A stretch of DNA of 22,616 nt from CAYJXJ01 sp964374095 (GCA_964374095.1 CAYJXJ010000065.1:1-22616), one strand, 5' to 3'. Positions 13,475 through 21,116 are shown, counted from the first letter of the stretch. Program-made: numbers and translations. The notes: a model not told the origin generated them from the letters alone.

Positions 13475-13495
13475 GCCGGGTCAAACGCGCCCGGC
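13475..13495 (-). promoter_or_regulatory. Small hairpin before the 43-aa peptide gene
   Basis: A perfect 6-bp inverted repeat (GCCGGG and CCCGGC) with a 9-nt loop ends 2 nt before the GGAGG ribosome-site region. It could influence initiation; no ligand-binding motif is recognised. Confidence 0.3.
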
Positions 13496-13538
13496 GCTAT
13501 CAATATTGCGACATGCGCGGACCTTTTTCCAGGCTCCT

Positions 13539-13570
13539 TGGGCCCATTGCCGACGGGGTCAATGGGCCCA
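13539..13570 (-). terminator. 11-bp hairpin after the TPR gene
   Basis: A perfect inverted repeat (TGGGCCCATTG at 13539-13549 and its complement at 13560-13570) with a 10-nt loop lies 27 nt beyond the TPR gene stop. No T-tract follows. It separates the TPR gene from the 43-aa peptide gene. Confidence 0.6.
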
Positions 13571-13597
13571 GAAGCCGGCCCGCCGCCGGAAAGGCCC

Positions 13598-14701
13598 TTA
13601 ACGGGCAACGTCCGTGATCGGCCACTGGAACGGCGCGATATCGCGGGATCCCTTGGGATAAGGCTCGGCCAGGAACTTCTTCGCCGCGCGCTGGGCCCGG
13701 GGCTTGGAAATGGGCCGGTACAATTCCCGCGCCTCCTCCCGGCGGCCCTCCGCGTCGAGGGCGTTGGCCTTGCGGAGAATAACCCAGTCCTTGAGGCTAG
13801 CCGGGAGCGGCCCCTTGTCGAGGTCCGCGAGATATTCGCGCGCCTCCTTCGGCCGGCCCGAGAGGAGGTAGGATTCCGCGCGCCGGTAGCGGCACGCCGC
13901 CAGGGCGCGGTCGCGCACCAGCGGGTCCCAGGCCGCGGTCCCGGGGGCCTTCGGATCATAAAGGGCGATCGCCTCGGACCAGGCCCCTTGCTTCTCGGCC
14001 GCATACCCGCGGCCCAGGCGGAATGCCGGATTGCGCGGGTAGCGCGCCTCAAGCTCCGCCAGCAGGGCCCCGCCCTCGGCCCAGCCCCGTTCCCAATCCA
14101 GGAGCAGGATCGCCGCCAGCACCCAGCGGGCCTCCCAACGGGCGGCTGTGCCTTTCTCGGCCGCGCGCCGGATGTGGGACAGCCCGAGCGAACGGTTGCC
14201 CCACAGGCCTGTGACCAAATAGGCGAACGGCTTCAAGGTCGGCGGGACTCGCGAGAGAAGGTAGTAGTACATCCCCAGGCCCAGGTAGACGTCCTCGAGT
14301 CCCGGGCCGGACTCCACGGACTTGCGCACGTGGGCGACCGAATCGCGGACGTGGGGGATCGCCTCCCGCAGGCGTCCCCCCAAGGCCAGAACCCGCGCCT
14401 GGAAGCCGTGCGCCGCCGCGAGATAGTAATGCCCCCAGGCCGGCGCGGTGGCGAGCATGGCCTTGGCGGATGTCACGGCCCTCGCGTTGTGCGCCTCGAA
14501 CTCCCGCACCGTCTGCGGACGCCGGGGCTCCTCGAAGAGAAGCCTCTGATAGACCGCGATCCCCTGGAAGAACGGCCCGGCCGGATGCTCCGGGTGGCGC
14601 TCTTCGAGCGCGCGGGCCGCGGCCTGCGCCTCCGCCAGGCGCAGATTGAGCACCAGGTCCGAGAGATTGCGGATATCCCCGTCGGAAGGTCCCGAGCCCA
14701 A
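13598..14701 (-). CDS. TPR-repeat protein, probably exported
   Basis: A helical-repeat protein of 367 aa from TTG 14701. Tetratricopeptide-type helix pairs run throughout: LAEAQAAARALEERHPEHPA near the N-terminus, DVYLGLGMYYYLLSRVPP mid-protein, then WSEAIALYDP, CRYRRAESYLLSGRPKEARE and EGRREEARELY. These are scaffolds for protein interactions. The frame stays open upstream with a signal-peptide-like run (ALALAAWLLPAAALG) directly before the TTG, so the real protein probably starts earlier. No ATG, GTG or TTG exists in that stretch. The gene lies behind the 14899-14871 promoter and a broken barrel gene. Confidence 0.78.
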   Translation of the reverse strand: MGSGPSDGDIRNLSDLVLNLRLAEAQAAARALEERHPEHPAGPFFQGIAVYQRLLFEEPRRPQTVREFEAHNARAVTSAKAMLATAPAWGHYYLAAAHGFQARVLALGGRLREAIPHVRDSVAHVRKSVESGPGLEDVYLGLGMYYYLLSRVPPTLKPFAYLVTGLWGNRSLGLSHIRRAAEKGTAARWEARWVLAAILLLDWERGWAEGGALLAELEARYPRNPAFRLGRGYAAEKQGAWSEAIALYDPKAPGTAAWDPLVRDRALAACRYRRAESYLLSGRPKEAREYLADLDKGPLPASLKDWVILRKANALDAEGRREEARELYRPISKPRAQRAAKKFLAEPYPKGSRDIAPFQWPITDVAR

Positions 14702-14751
14702 CGCCGCGGCCGGCAGGAGCCAAGCCGCCAGCGCCAGGGCCCGCCCCGGAC

Positions 14752-14837
14752 CTAAGAGCCGAACTTCCAGCCGATCCTCAGTCCGCCGCGGGCGCCGCGG
14801 CGGCGAGAACGAGCGCCACCCCCAACGAAATCGTCAT
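14752..14837 (-). pseudogene. Collapsed beta-barrel gene: signal peptide fused out of frame to last strand
   Basis: ATG 14837, with a strong GGAGGGGG ribosome site, encodes MTISLGVALVLAAAAPAAD and stops at 14778. This is a perfect signal peptide with nothing after it. In another frame the sequence immediately downstream reads GGLRIGWKFGS before TAG at 14752, resembling the final strand of an outer-membrane barrel. I infer that an internal deletion removed the body of the gene and left a frameshift. Confidence 0.4.
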
Positions 14838-14870
14838 ATCCCCCCTCCATTCGGCACGGCGACGGAACGC

Positions 14871-14899
14871 ATCTTACAACAGGGGCCGGGGGGTGTCAA
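14871..14899 (-). promoter_or_regulatory. Strong promoter for the TPR operon
   Basis: On the minus strand TTGACA (14899-14894), a 17-bp spacer and TAAGAT (14876-14871) give a near-consensus promoter. Transcription would start near 14864, about 27 nt before the remnant's ATG. Confidence 0.7.
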
Positions 14900-14947
14900 C
14901 GCCGGCCTGACCCTCCGTCGAGGAATATGATAAGCTCGGATATCCCC

Positions 14948-16321
14948 ATGAACCTCGTGCCTCCCTCCGAGGCGTCTCTCGTGGAGGCCGCGCGGGCCCT
15001 GGCCCACGGGACTCTGCGCGGCGTCGCGCGCCGCGTGCGGGGCCTCGCCCGGCGGGAGCATTTCTACTACAAGCGGCGGACTCACCACCCGGTCGGGATC
15101 GTCCCCCTCGTCCTAAACCGGCGCCACGCGCCGCTCTTGGAGCGGCTCAGCCGGACGCTGTTCCGGTTCCAATTGCGCGCTCCGGAGCTTTACCGGAGCG
15201 ACTTTCGCGGATTCCGCGACCTCATCCGCCTCGAGAGGCGGACCTCGGCGTGGTTCGCCGGAGAGGACGGCCGCCCGACGCGGGGATGGGAGCACCTGCT
15301 TCGGCCCGATTACACGCTGGCCGTCCGGGACGGGGCCTTAAGCCCCGTCCTCTTCGAGCTCAACTCCCTGATGCTCGGGGGGCTTCACATCCAATCCGTG
15401 GCCCTGGGGCTGATGCGGCGGGTCATGCTCCCGGCGCTGGGACGCCTCCCCGGAATGGACCGCCTCACCCCCGGCGTCGACCTGCTCTCCTTTCTCAAGG
15501 ACTGGCTGGTGGAGTGCCGCCGGCGGGCCGGCGGCGAGGGCGGCCTCGCCTTTTTAGAGAACTGGCCCCCCCACGGAGGCTTCACCGAGCTGCCCCGGAT
15601 CACGCGGTTCTTCCGGCGGGCGGGCCTGCGCGCCGAGCACGGCGATCCCCGGGACTTGGAGGTCCGGGGGGAAAGGGTATTCCTCCGGGGCATGCCCGTG
15701 GCCTACGCGTATCGGGATTTCTCCTTCGAGGACGTCGGCGGCCCGCGCAACCCGCGCCTGAAAGCCTTCCGAAAATTGTGGCGCGATGGGCGCGTGGCGC
15801 CCGGCTTTCCCGCCGACTTCGACCAGAAGGGGATACTGGAGTGCTTCACCTCGCCGGATTTTGAGAGACTTTTTTCACGATCAGAAGCGGCGCTTCTAAA
15901 GGCACACGTGCCTTGGACGAGGGTTCTGACCGCGCGAAAGACAACCGGACCCGATGGCCGGACGGTTGATCTTCCGGAATTCGTGTTTCAAAATCGGGAA
16001 GGACTCGTGCTCAAGCCCTCCTGGAGCTCCGGCGGCGAGGGAATTCTCATCGGCCGCCGGGTCGCGCCCGCCCGCTGGGAGGCCGCGCTCGCGCGGGCCG
16101 TGGCGGTCCCGGGGGCCTACGCGATACAATCCTACGTGGACTCCCAACAACGGACGTGCGCCTATCTGCGCGATGGCGAGGCCGTGATCCAACAGTGCCG
16201 CTTCACGATCGGGATGTTCCGCCACCACCGCGGCTCGGGCTACCATGTCCGGGTGAGCCCCAAGGACGTGGTCAACGTCGCGCAAGGCGGGGCCCTCACG
16301 CCCCTCTACTTCGGAACATGA
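14948..16321 (+). CDS. Circularly permuted type-2 ATP-grasp ligase-like protein
   Basis: A 457-aa protein resembling the circularly permuted ATP-grasp group related to glutathionylspermidine synthase. The putative ATP-binding lysine is Lys356 in LVLKPSWSSGGEGILIGR. Other conserved-looking blocks are LFELNSLMLGGLHIQ, AYRDFSFEDVGG, DFDQKGILECFTSPDFERLF, LLKAHVPWTRVL and the C-terminal TIGMFRHHRGSGYHVRVSP. Enzymes of this fold activate a carboxylate as acyl-phosphate and join it to an amine. ATG 14948 is chosen over ATG 14927 because the latter lies inside a TATGAT -10-like box. Its stop overlaps the next start (ATGA). Substrates are unknown. Confidence 0.72.
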   Translation: MNLVPPSEASLVEAARALAHGTLRGVARRVRGLARREHFYYKRRTHHPVGIVPLVLNRRHAPLLERLSRTLFRFQLRAPELYRSDFRGFRDLIRLERRTSAWFAGEDGRPTRGWEHLLRPDYTLAVRDGALSPVLFELNSLMLGGLHIQSVALGLMRRVMLPALGRLPGMDRLTPGVDLLSFLKDWLVECRRRAGGEGGLAFLENWPPHGGFTELPRITRFFRRAGLRAEHGDPRDLEVRGERVFLRGMPVAYAYRDFSFEDVGGPRNPRLKAFRKLWRDGRVAPGFPADFDQKGILECFTSPDFERLFSRSEAALLKAHVPWTRVLTARKTTGPDGRTVDLPEFVFQNREGLVLKPSWSSGGEGILIGRRVAPARWEAALARAVAVPGAYAIQSYVDSQQRTCAYLRDGEAVIQQCRFTIGMFRHHRGSGYHVRVSPKDVVNVAQGGALTPLYFGT

Positions 16322-17097
16322 CCGGCGAACTGGGCCTGCGGGCGGCGAGCTTCGCGGCGGCGCTGGCGGCCCTGGCGGCCTGGGAAACCCTCGCCCCGCG
16401 CCGCCCGAGGGCCCCGCGCCTGCCGCGCTGGGGCGTCAATCTCGGCCTCATCGCCCTCAACTCGGCCGCGGCGCGTTTCTGCCTGCCCGTCCTTCCGGTC
16501 GGCATGGCCGCGCTGGCCGCCGACAACGGCTGGGGGCTGTTCAACGGCGTCGATTGGCCGGCGCTCGCGGAGGCGGCCGCGGCCGTCCTCCTTCTCGATT
16601 TGGCGATCTACCTCCAGCACGTCTGGTTTCACGGCGTCCCGTGGCTCTGGCGGCTCCACCGCATGCACCACTCCGACGTCGCGCTCGACGTCACGACCGG
16701 CGGCCGCTTCCACCCGCTGGAGATCATCCTCTCCACCGCCTTCAAGCTGGCCTTGGTGGCCGCCCTGGGGGCCTCTCCGGCCTCCGTGCTCGCCTTCGAG
16801 ATCCTTCTCAACGCCACGTCGCTCTTCAACCACTCCAATATCCGCCTGCCTCGAGGTCTCGACGCCGCGCTCAGGCGGATCGTGGTCACCCCCGACATGC
16901 ATCTGGTCCACCACAGCGTGCCGGCCGACGAGACCAACAGCAATTTCGGCTTCAACCTCCCCTGGTGGGACCGGCTCCTGGGGACTTACCGCGAGGAACC
17001 CCGGGCCGGCCTCGCGGGCGCGGCGATCGGCCTGGAACGCTTCCGCGAACCCGAGTCTCAAACCTGGGGCGCCCTGCTCGCCAACCCGATCCATTGA
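16318..17097 (+). CDS. Sterol desaturase/fatty acid hydroxylase superfamily membrane protein
   Basis: A 259-aa integral membrane protein with the histidine boxes of the fatty-acid-hydroxylase superfamily, which bind a di-iron centre: QHVWFH, HRMHHSD, NHSN, and HLVHHSVPADETNSNFGF. The last, with the downstream GFNLPWWDRLLGTY, is very typical. Hydrophobic segments lie at about 8-24, 40-60, 85-105 and 135-155. Members hydroxylate or desaturate lipids using O2. The ATGA overlap with the ligase gene upstream and the 1-nt gap to surE show one operon. The natural lipid cannot be told from sequence. Confidence 0.88.
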   Translation: MTGELGLRAASFAAALAALAAWETLAPRRPRAPRLPRWGVNLGLIALNSAAARFCLPVLPVGMAALAADNGWGLFNGVDWPALAEAAAAVLLLDLAIYLQHVWFHGVPWLWRLHRMHHSDVALDVTTGGRFHPLEIILSTAFKLALVAALGASPASVLAFEILLNATSLFNHSNIRLPRGLDAALRRIVVTPDMHLVHHSVPADETNSNFGFNLPWWDRLLGTYREEPRAGLAGAAIGLERFREPESQTWGALLANPIH

Positions 17098-17098
17098 T

Positions 17099-17848
17099 AT
17101 GCCCCTGAGGATACTCGTGGTCAACGACGACGGAATCCACGGACCGGGCCTGGCGCCCCTGGCCCGCGGGATGCAGCGGCTGGGCCAGGTGACGGTTCTC
17201 GTCCCCAACGAGGAGCGCTCGGCGGATTCGCACTCGCTGACGCTGCACAAGCCTTTACGGCTGCGCCGCCTCCGACCGGGTTGGCACACCTTGAACGGCA
17301 GCCCGGCGGACTGCGCCCGCATCGGCATCATCAAGTTGATGGGCGGCCGCGTCGACCTGGTCGTTTCCGGCATCAACAACGGCTTCAACCTGGGGGAGGA
17401 CGTCATTTACTCCGGGACCGTGGCCGCGGCCATGGAGGCGGCTCTGCTGGAGGTTCCAGCCCTGGCCTTCTCCCATGCCCGCGGGGCGACACCCGCGGAT
17501 TATCGGCACGCCGCGGCATTCGCGGCGAGGCTGGCGAGGCTGGTGCTTCGGCGGCACCTCCCTCGAGGGGTGTGCCTCAATGTGAATTTTCCCGAGCCGG
17601 GGAGAGGAAAGTCCCAACCGCCCCTGCCGGTGCGGCTGGGACGGAGAGTCTACAGCAAGGACATCACCCAACGCCGCGACCCGCGCGGCGACGTCTACTT
17701 CTGGCTGGCGGGCAAGACCGTCAAAGGCATGAAGACCCCCGGCACCGACGTCGCGACGGTCGCCGACGGCCGCGTCTCGATCACGCCCCTGCAAATCGAC
17801 AACACCGACGTTGAGACTCTCGACCGCATCAAACTATGGAGATTTTAA
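17099..17848 (+). CDS. surE: 5'/3'-nucleotidase SurE
   Basis: A 249-aa SurE-family metal-dependent phosphatase of normal length. The N-terminal ILVVNDDGIHGPGLAPL contains the metal-binding Asp pair. NEERSADSHSLTLHKPLRL contains the active-site Ser region, and VVSGINNGFNLGEDVIYSGT carries the conserved Asn and the SGTVAAAMEA helix. SurE hydrolyses nucleoside monophosphates and some polyphosphates. It is usually a housekeeping gene near pcm; here it sits between a lipid oxidase and an Ntn hydrolase. It begins 1 nt after the previous stop and is followed within 1 nt by the next start. Confidence 0.95.
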   Translation: MPLRILVVNDDGIHGPGLAPLARGMQRLGQVTVLVPNEERSADSHSLTLHKPLRLRRLRPGWHTLNGSPADCARIGIIKLMGGRVDLVVSGINNGFNLGEDVIYSGTVAAAMEAALLEVPALAFSHARGATPADYRHAAAFAARLARLVLRRHLPRGVCLNVNFPEPGRGKSQPPLPVRLGRRVYSKDITQRRDPRGDVYFWLAGKTVKGMKTPGTDVATVADGRVSITPLQIDNTDVETLDRIKLWRF

Positions 17849-17849
17849 A

Positions 17850-19499
17850 ATGACGCCACCCACCACCTCGCCCGCATCTTCGATATCAGGCCGCTTGCTG
17901 GTCGCCACCCTCCGCGGCAGCGCGCGGGAGCGCGGGCGCCGGCACGGCGAGCTCTTCGGAACCCTGGTGCGCGAGAGCGGGATCATCGACTTTTACCACG
18001 ACTACTGCGCCCGGGCGCTCCCCATCGGCGGGGCGTGGGGGCGCCTGGCGGTCCAAGGGCTCCACGCCCTGTGCGCCCGGCGGCACTCCGAAACGGCCCA
18101 GGAGCTCATCTCGGGGTTCTGCTCGGCCTCCGGCATATCCCGGGGACGCTTCGCGCGCGGGGCGGTCATGCCCGACGTGGTGAACTACCTCGTGGGTTTC
18201 GCGGCGCGCCTGCGCTCCAGCCCGGCGCTCGGCTGCACCTCGGCGGCGGCCTGGGGCGACGCCACCCCCGACGGAGCCCTCGTCTACGGACGCAACCTTG
18301 ATTTCCCCGGCATCGGCTTCTACGACCGCCACCCCCTGGTTTGCCGCAACTTCCCGGACCGGGGCATCCCCTACGTCTCGGTGGCCACGGCCGGGGCGGT
18401 GGTCGACGGCATCACCGGGATAAACGCCGAGGGGGTGAGCGTCGCGCTCCATCAGCACCTCTCCAAGGAGACCGCCATCATCGCCAACGGCCGGCCCGTC
18501 GTCGACCTCGGCATGCAAATATTGCAGAACGCCCGGACCATCGACGCCGCGGTGGAGCTGTGCGCGTCCTGGAAGACCACCAGCGCTTGGACCGTGGTGC
18601 TGACCCACGCCAAGACGCGGCGCGCCGCCATGGTCGAGCGCACGCCCGCCGCCTGCTCGGTGGTTCCCGCCGGGCCGGTCTCGATGGCGCGCACCAACGA
18701 CTACGTCACTCCCGAGCGGCGGCGGCACGAGGTGGACTATCGCTCCTGGCGCGAATCGAGCCGCCTGCGGCTCCAGCGCGCCGAGAGGATCATCGAGGAG
18801 AACCGGGGCCGCGTCGATGCGCCGGTCATGGCCCGCCTCTTGGGAGACCACACGGACGCCGAAAGCGGCACCCTGCGGGGCTTCACCACCATCGCGCAGA
18901 TGCACAACATGACGAGCGTCGTCTTCGAGCCGGAGAAGGGAATCCTCTGGATCGGCGAGGGTGAGGCCCCGGCCAACCGCGGCCCCTACCGGCGGGTCGC
19001 CCTATGGGAGGATTCGCCCCCCGGAGAGACTTTGCCCGGAGTGTCGGACTCCCTGCCCGCGCCCCGCCGCGACGCCCAGCGGTCATACGCCCGGGCCTAC
19101 CTCGACTACATGGACGGCCGGCCCGGCCTCGAGATTCTCGAAAGCCTCGCCGAGGCCGTGGACCTGGACCCCGCCGAGCCGGTGTACCGCTACATGATGG
19201 GCCTCTTCGCCCTGCGCACCGGAAACCCCGAGACGGCGATGGAAAGCTTCGCCGCCGGCGCCGCCATGCCCGACATCACCTACCGTCAGGCCGCCCAGCG
19301 GCTCTGGCGGGCCCGGGCCCTGGACCTGCTCGGGCGCCGTTCCCAGGCCCTGGCCCTCTACGAGGACCTCTTGCGGGAACGGGGCATTTCCCGCGCCTTA
19401 TGGAGCGCGGCCTCCAAAGGGGTGGCTCATCCCTTCACCCGGGCGGGCCTGCCGCCCTGCCTTCCCGACCTGCTCTACGGCGACGTCATGGGTTATTAG
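17850..19499 (+). CDS. C45-family Ntn-hydrolase (acyltransferase/amidase) fused to C-terminal TPR-like domain
   Basis: A 549-aa protein. Residues about 15-400 match the C45/acyl-CoA:6-aminopenicillanate acyltransferase-like Ntn-hydrolase family. The signature is LGCTSAAAWGD, with Cys129 as predicted nucleophile exposed by self-cleavage, followed by VYGRNLDFPG and GITGINAEGVSVALHQH, and AMVERTPAACSVV later. Family members cleave or form amide bonds to acyl groups. Residues about 410-530 form helical repeats resembling TPRs (AMESFAAGAAMPD, LLGRRSQALALYEDLLRERG), not part of the usual family architecture. The ATG follows a GGAG site and the surE stop by 1 nt. No signal peptide is seen, so it is probably cytoplasmic. 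Confidence 0.82.
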   Translation: MTPPTTSPASSISGRLLVATLRGSARERGRRHGELFGTLVRESGIIDFYHDYCARALPIGGAWGRLAVQGLHALCARRHSETAQELISGFCSASGISRGRFARGAVMPDVVNYLVGFAARLRSSPALGCTSAAAWGDATPDGALVYGRNLDFPGIGFYDRHPLVCRNFPDRGIPYVSVATAGAVVDGITGINAEGVSVALHQHLSKETAIIANGRPVVDLGMQILQNARTIDAAVELCASWKTTSAWTVVLTHAKTRRAAMVERTPAACSVVPAGPVSMARTNDYVTPERRRHEVDYRSWRESSRLRLQRAERIIEENRGRVDAPVMARLLGDHTDAESGTLRGFTTIAQMHNMTSVVFEPEKGILWIGEGEAPANRGPYRRVALWEDSPPGETLPGVSDSLPAPRRDAQRSYARAYLDYMDGRPGLEILESLAEAVDLDPAEPVYRYMMGLFALRTGNPETAMESFAAGAAMPDITYRQAAQRLWRARALDLLGRRSQALALYEDLLRERGISRALWSAASKGVAHPFTRAGLPPCLPDLLYGDVMGY

Positions 19500-19501
19500 G
19501 G

Positions 19502-19525
19502 GGTCACACCCGCGCCGGTGTGACC
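19502..19525 (+). terminator. 9-bp hairpin right after the C45 gene
   Basis: GGTCACACC and its perfect complement GGTGTGACC with a 6-nt spacer, starting 2 nt after the stop. No T-tract follows. It also sits where a -35 box for ahcY would lie, so it could instead be an operator. Confidence 0.6.
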
Positions 19526-19541
19526 ACGCCCTCAAATCAGC

Positions 19542-19547
19542 TATAAT
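19542..19547 (+). promoter_or_regulatory. -10 box of ahcY
   Basis: TATAAT lies 46 nt before the ATG at 19594. The -35 region overlaps the preceding hairpin and is weak. The leader contains AAGGAG at 19576-19581, 12 nt before the start codon. Confidence 0.6.
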
Positions 19548-19593
19548 GCCTCTCTTGCACAAAAGAAGCCCCCCCAAGGAGACCCGCACCCCC

Positions 19594-20907
19594 ATGACTA
19601 CCGCCACGATGGACTACCGCGTCAAGGATTTGAGCCTCGCCGAGTGGGGCCGCAAGGAGATCTCGATCGCCGAAAGCGAGATGCCCGGTCTCATGGCCCT
19701 GCGGGGGGAGTTCGGAAAGTCGAAGCCCTTGACCGGCGCGCGCATCGCCGGGTGCCTGCACATGACGATTGAAACGGCGGTGTTGATCGAGACGTTGAAG
19801 GAGTTGGGCGCTGAGGTCCGGTGGAGCTCATGCAATATTTTCTCAACTCAGGATCATGCCGCGGCGGCTGTCGCCGCCGCCGGCACGCCTGTCTTCGCCT
19901 GGAAGGGCATGAGCCTCGAGGAATACGACTGGTGCATCGAGCAGACCCTGCGCTGGCCCGACGGCAAGGGCCTGAACCTCATCCTCGATGACGGGGGCGA
20001 CCTCACCAATATCGTGCACGACAAGTACCCCGACATGCTCGCCGGGGTCGCGGGCTTGAGCGAGGAGACCACCACCGGCGTGCGCCGCCTCTATCAGCGC
20101 GAGAAGGCCGGGACCCTGGGCATGCCCGCCATCAACGTCAACGACTCCTGCACCAAATCCAAGTTCGACAACCTCTACGGCTGCCGGGAATCGCTCATCG
20201 ACGGGATCAAGCGCGCCACCGACGTCATGGTGGCGGGCAAGATCGCGGTCGTGGCCGGCTACGGCGACGTGGGCAAGGGCTGCGCCCAATCCCTGCGCGG
20301 GCAGGGAGCCCGGGTCTTGGTCACCGAGGTCGACCCCATCAACGCCTTGCAGGCCGTCATGGAAGGCTACGAAGTCGTGACCATGGACGACGCGGCCTCC
20401 CGCGGCGATATCTTCGTCACGGCCACGGGCTGCCGCGACATCATCACCCGCAAGCACATGGACGCCATGAAGAGCCAGGCCATCGTGTGCAACATCGGCC
20501 ACTTCGATCTCGAGGTCGACGTGGCGTCGCTCAACCGCGACACGAAGCTCAAGCGCGTCACGGTCAAGCCCCTGGTCGAGCAGTACCGCTGGCCCGACGG
20601 CAAGGTTATGACCCTGCTGGCCGAAGGCCGGCTCGTGAACCTCGGCTGCGCCTCGGGGCACCCCTCCTTCGTAATGAGCATCTCCTTCACCAACCAAGTG
20701 CTGGCCCAGCTCGAACTCTGGAAGAACCGGGACAACAAGACCTACCAGAAGAAGGTCTACACCCTGCCCAAGCTCCTTGATGAGCGCGTCGCGCGGCTCC
20801 ACCTCGAAAAACTCGGCGTCAAGCTCACCACCCTCACCAAGGCCCAGGCCGATTATATCGGCGTCAATCCCGAGGGGCCCTTCAAGCCCGAGCATTACCG
20901 GTACTGA
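19594..20907 (+). CDS. ahcY: Adenosylhomocysteinase (S-adenosyl-L-homocysteine hydrolase)
   Basis: A 437-aa complete enzyme that splits S-adenosylhomocysteine into adenosine and homocysteine with a tightly bound NAD, relieving product inhibition of methyltransferases. Clear motifs are MALRGEFGKSKPLTGARIAG, HMTIETAVLIETL, LILDDGGDLTN, NDSCTKSKFDNLYGCRESL, the NAD-binding GYGDVGKGCAQSLRGQGA, VCNIGHFDLEVD, and the C-terminal GPFKPEHYRY that closes the active site of the partner subunit. ATG 19594 is chosen because the upstream ATG at 19546 lies inside the -10 box. It probably supports the two SAM methyltransferases of the window and the rest of the cell. Confidence 0.97.
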   Translation: MTTATMDYRVKDLSLAEWGRKEISIAESEMPGLMALRGEFGKSKPLTGARIAGCLHMTIETAVLIETLKELGAEVRWSSCNIFSTQDHAAAAVAAAGTPVFAWKGMSLEEYDWCIEQTLRWPDGKGLNLILDDGGDLTNIVHDKYPDMLAGVAGLSEETTTGVRRLYQREKAGTLGMPAINVNDSCTKSKFDNLYGCRESLIDGIKRATDVMVAGKIAVVAGYGDVGKGCAQSLRGQGARVLVTEVDPINALQAVMEGYEVVTMDDAASRGDIFVTATGCRDIITRKHMDAMKSQAIVCNIGHFDLEVDVASLNRDTKLKRVTVKPLVEQYRWPDGKVMTLLAEGRLVNLGCASGHPSFVMSISFTNQVLAQLELWKNRDNKTYQKKVYTLPKLLDERVARLHLEKLGVKLTTLTKAQADYIGVNPEGPFKPEHYRY

Positions 20908-20929
20908 GCGTGCGCGCCCGCCGGCACGC
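20908..20929 (+). terminator. Hairpin immediately after ahcY
   Basis: GCGTGC and GCACGC form a perfect 6-bp inverted repeat with a GC-rich 10-nt loop, starting at the first base after the stop codon. No T-tract follows. Confidence 0.45.
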
Positions 20930-20967
20930 CGTACCGGCGCTTGCCGCGTGCGCCGGTTTGGCCTGGG

Positions 20968-21053
20968 GCTGCGCCCTTGCCCACGTCGCCATAGCCGGCC
21001 ACGACCGCGATCTTGCCCGCGATCATGACGTCGGTGGCGCGCTTGATCCCATC
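20968..21053 (-). repeat. Inverted partial copy of ahcY (about 86 bp)
   Basis: On the minus strand this segment reads DGIKRATDVMIAGKIAVVAG followed by YGDVGKG, nearly identical to ahcY at 20200-20285. By eye only about 5-7 of 86 bases differ, and one amino-acid change (MVAG to MIAG) is visible. Neither flank continues the similarity for long. It is a fragment without start or stop of its own, inverted relative to ahcY and about 680 bp away. Confidence 0.85.
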
Positions 21054-21087
21054 ATAGAGGCCCAGGCTATGCCCAAGGCGCCAGCTA

Positions 21088-21116
21088 TTGACATAAATAT
21101 GTTTTACACTTATCAT
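21088..21116 (+). promoter_or_regulatory. Promoter and candidate operator of vapBC
   Basis: TTGACA (21088-21093), a 17-bp spacer and TATCAT (21111-21116) precede the vapB ATG by 8 nt. CATA-AA-TATG (21092-21101) and CATA-N6-TATG (21114-21127) are two inverted repeats of the same half-site, placed over the -35 and over the start. They fit binding of a ribbon-helix-helix repressor. Confidence 0.7.

Noticed and set aside
13334..14755. 473-aa plus-strand frame over the TPR gene
   Set aside because: The opposite strand encodes recognisable TPR helices; this frame is Arg/Gly/Pro-rich without a domain.
16306..17406. 366-aa minus-strand frame over the fatty-acid-hydroxylase-like gene and surE
   Set aside because: It is antisense to two genes with complete family signatures.
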